A stretch of DNA of 64,000 nucleotides from Aristolochia californica. Its lineage: Eukaryota > Streptophyta > Magnoliopsida > Piperales > Aristolochiaceae. The notes beneath the pieces were generated by a model. It was not told the DNA's origin. It did no database searches and saw only the letters and a list, made by a program, of their open reading frames with translations. Positions 61,702 to 64,000 of the stretch are shown piece by piece; within the stretch, counting starts at the first letter, position 1, and every line of letters begins with the position of its first letter. The stretch is taken from NCBI GenBank assembly GCA_029961685.1, contig JARWKL010000007.1, positions 5,290,708 to 5,354,707 on the forward strand, written 5' to 3'. The position numbers and the translations under genes were made by a program.

Positions 61702-62117
61702 CTAATCAGAATGAAGTTTGAGGATTGAATCCAACACCTTGTTGAAATACTTACTTATGGTCCAGTTTGATCTATTAAACATCTCTGTTGTGACACTATA
61801 AGATTGTTGTTGACCAACAGTTTGGAGGAAATATGCAAGTTGTTCTTCAACTGAAATGGTCTTTGTGGCTGATAAAAACCCTTTACTAGTAAGTATATCT
61901 GCCAATTTGTGAAATACCAGTTGATTCATCCTGTAAACTTTCCGAAATTTAACTAGTGATTTGTCTAGTGCCTTTTGCAAATACAATGAACCATTCATCC
62001 CACAAGAACGTGGTACACGTCTGTTGCAATGGTACATATAATATCTTCCCATGGCGATAAACAAAGTTCTGAATGCAACCATAGTTGCAACCTGTTTTCG
62101 TCTGTCATAGAATCCAT
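61702..62117 (-). pseudogene. Harbinger transposase N-terminal fragment, P8
   Basis: It has the same start-proximal one-base deletion and end as the P2 fragment. It differs by single residues (MVAFRTLF for MVAFTTLF; NRRVPRS for NRCVPRS). The Arg matches P3 and P4-type sequence, so the Cys is private to P2. Confidence 0.85.
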
Positions 62118-62444
62118 GGAAATCTACAAATTCAATCGCCTAAATGTCATAACACAAGTAAACATCAATCTTCAATCATAACTTGTTTGCAATCACACCT
62201 ATACACAACCATATTCATCCACATTCCCAAATTCTACATTCAATCACATCCCTAGGCAACCATATTCATTTAACTGTCCACATCCATAGTCATCTACCAT
62301 ATTCATCCATGCAATATATAAAAACAACAACATATCAAATTTAAATACTAACCATATTAATAAGTCTTGCAACATCAGAATTCAAACATCATACCTAATA
62401 CATAAAATATTCCAAAAGAATAATGTACTTATAATGCATTACAA

Positions 62445-63420
62445 TTAATTTTCAAAACAAAATTTAAGCCACTTGACCCGCTCTTCCACTGTCATCTCCG
62501 CAAACATGACTTTCTTACTTGGCGTATCCAACCATAAAGGAGCGCGAAACTTCAATTTTGCAGACATGTCCGGGATTTCGCTGAGGGCTTTAACCCAATC
62601 TCTTTCAATTTTGGGCTCTCACTTTAGGCTTCATCATGAAATTCTTAAATGTCTGAGCTATTCGATCCATTGCATCAATGAATCTACTAGTGTCGTCATC
62701 GGGCATTTCAATTCTCTTTTTACGACGACTTGAAGATGACTGCTTACTTCTTTCAAATTGATTACCTGGAGACTCATCCATGCTTAATAATGGCGATGGA
62801 GTATCCCTAACTATATCAAAATCCACGAGCGCATCCATCGGGACATGTTCCGATTCACGGAAGAGTTCATCGCCCTGATCTACAAAGGTTGCACCTCCTG
62901 ACCCTACGGCTATTGTGTTTCCCACCACGATAGCTAATTTGTCGTACAGGGGGCAGCCTTCACATTTGTACTTCTCAACAACTCTATGCTCCTACAAGAA
63001 TAAAACATCATTTATACGTCTTGGAATAGAGTTATACTAACGCGGAAAACATAAAAAATATTTTATAGTACATCATGATTTACTGACCTTTATGTAGTCA
63101 AGCTATACAAAATTACATGCAGTAACTCGTTGTGAGGTTGCATCCCAACCGAACCCACTAGTGTTGATATAGCTCGTTATTGCTTGGTATGTTTTCTTCC
63201 ATGATTTTGTTCGATTCTTCACCTACTCAATAGTTTTTTTATTGACTACGTCTTCATTGAACTTATTGACATAGTCCATATATAGCTCATGTTTCCATAC
63301 CCTGTTAGGCAACTTGTTCCCTAGATTAACCTGCTCGACCAAGAGATCGAGCATTTTGCTATCTTCTTCGAAGGTCCAAATATCATATGGTCAACCAGTT
63401 GGTTGTCTTCTTGCAGCCAT
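62445..63420 (-). pseudogene. Harbinger ORF1 (Myb/SANT-like), broken, P8
   Basis: Lesions match P2, including the TGA in the first exon near 63393 and the 2-bp deletion near 62621 that gives a KPKVRAQN end. No additional break was noticed. Confidence 0.8.
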
Positions 63421-63810
63421 GTATAATCTAAATCCGAGACGGTCCATATGGAAAAAACTTTATCAGACAACCTTTACCTGTCACAGAAACACAAACCATA
63501 AAAAATAGAATACCATGTGGTGGATATGTACAACACCCGAATCTCCTCACCACATGGCAAAAACATTCCATAGCAATTCAAATATTCTCAACAATATTCT
63601 CAAACATTTCAAAATTAATTAAACTATTTTCACTACTGCATATGCACTAAACAATGAGAAAACACACACATCAAGTCCAAATTCACCGAACACCCCTAGA
63701 AGAGCCCCATATAACTTCGTAGTCACTACGAACTGTACCTCGTCCGTGATGGGGGTCGGGTTTCGTTGGCTAATGGACGCCCGTGTAGGCGACTTAGCCT
63801 TGTTTGAATT

Positions 63811-64000
63811 GGACTAAAAAACCCCAAATGAAACCTAAACCATAAACCCTCAAACCCTAAAGTCATACCCTATCACCTACTAAACTCTAAACCCTAAACA
63901 CTAATTCCATAACATAATACCCTAAACCCTAGACCCCCTAAACCATAGAAGCCCTAAATCCTAAACCCAAAAAACCCTAGAGCTTAAAAACTAAAAACCC
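63811..64000. repeat. Start of telomere-like CCCTAAA tract in P8
   Basis: The first 190 bases of the tract seen in full at 13561-14100, cut by the window edge. Confidence 0.75.

Larger units (their letters stand above)
50539..64000. repeat. Second copy of about 50.25-kb-period segmental duplication
   Basis: Collinear with 290-13749 through GST copies 7 and 8, hAT H3 and Harbinger P8, and still identical at the right window edge. Differences visible include one base in the exon 2 acceptor tract of copy 7 versus copy 1, poly-T length near 52690, and isolated substitutions in noncoding DNA. Confidence 0.93.
61557..64000 (-). mobile_element. PIF/Harbinger element P8, cut by the window edge
   Basis: The counterpart of P2 with the same left-end deletion junction. 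The window ends inside its CCCTAAA tract, so the polypurine tract, hairpin and right end are outside. Confidence 0.85.

Overview
This window is nuclear DNA from a flowering plant, most likely a eudicot. It is AT-rich, its genes have introns, it carries plant-type CCCTAAA telomere-like repeats, and its transposons belong to plant families. The species cannot be named from the sequence. The backbone is a tandem array of eight tau-class glutathione S-transferase (GSTU) genes, all on the minus strand and each with two exons. Seven copies look translatable: 1 (471-1275), 2 (9544-10348), 3 (15280-16111), 5 (33480-34284), 6 (39520-40312), 7 (50720-51524) and 8 (59795-60599). Copy 4 (22304-23126) is a pseudogene with a nonsense codon at position 47. 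The usual product is 223 residues (105 from exon 1, 118 from exon 2). The enzyme family conjugates glutathione to electrophiles in the cytosol.

Each GST sits in a repeated noncoding unit: an LTR-like segment just past the stop codon, then the gene, then a promoter region carrying one or two copies of a 39-bp motif, then about 1-1.5 kb of shared intergenic sequence. Transposons have entered these units and been copied with them. Three hAT elements (1750-7911, 40811-46966, 51999-58162) occupy the same site with the same 8-bp target duplication; copies 2, 3, 4 and 8 keep the empty site. Four PIF/Harbinger elements (11306-14857, 17717-21918, 29479-33028, 61557-64000) carry broken DDE transposase and Myb/SANT ORF1 genes. 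A Ty1/copia element with paired 182-bp LTRs lies at 23963-29327. Older copia gag remnants lie at 35566-36945 and 48254-49618.

At large scale, positions about 300-13749 and 50550-64000 are nearly identical at an offset of about 50.25 kb, so the array has a higher-order period of six GST genes. The junction can be narrowed to roughly 20 bp inside the LTR-like segment beside copy 7.

The most unusual object is the hAT family. Upstream of its BED-finger transposase reading frame lies a piece of a phototropin-like LOV2 exon with intact splice signals. A second piece is fused in frame to the transposase start, and the intron phases match. The element therefore appears to have captured part of a blue-light receptor gene as 5' exons of its transposase transcript. 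All three copies are now inactivated, by shared and private lesions.
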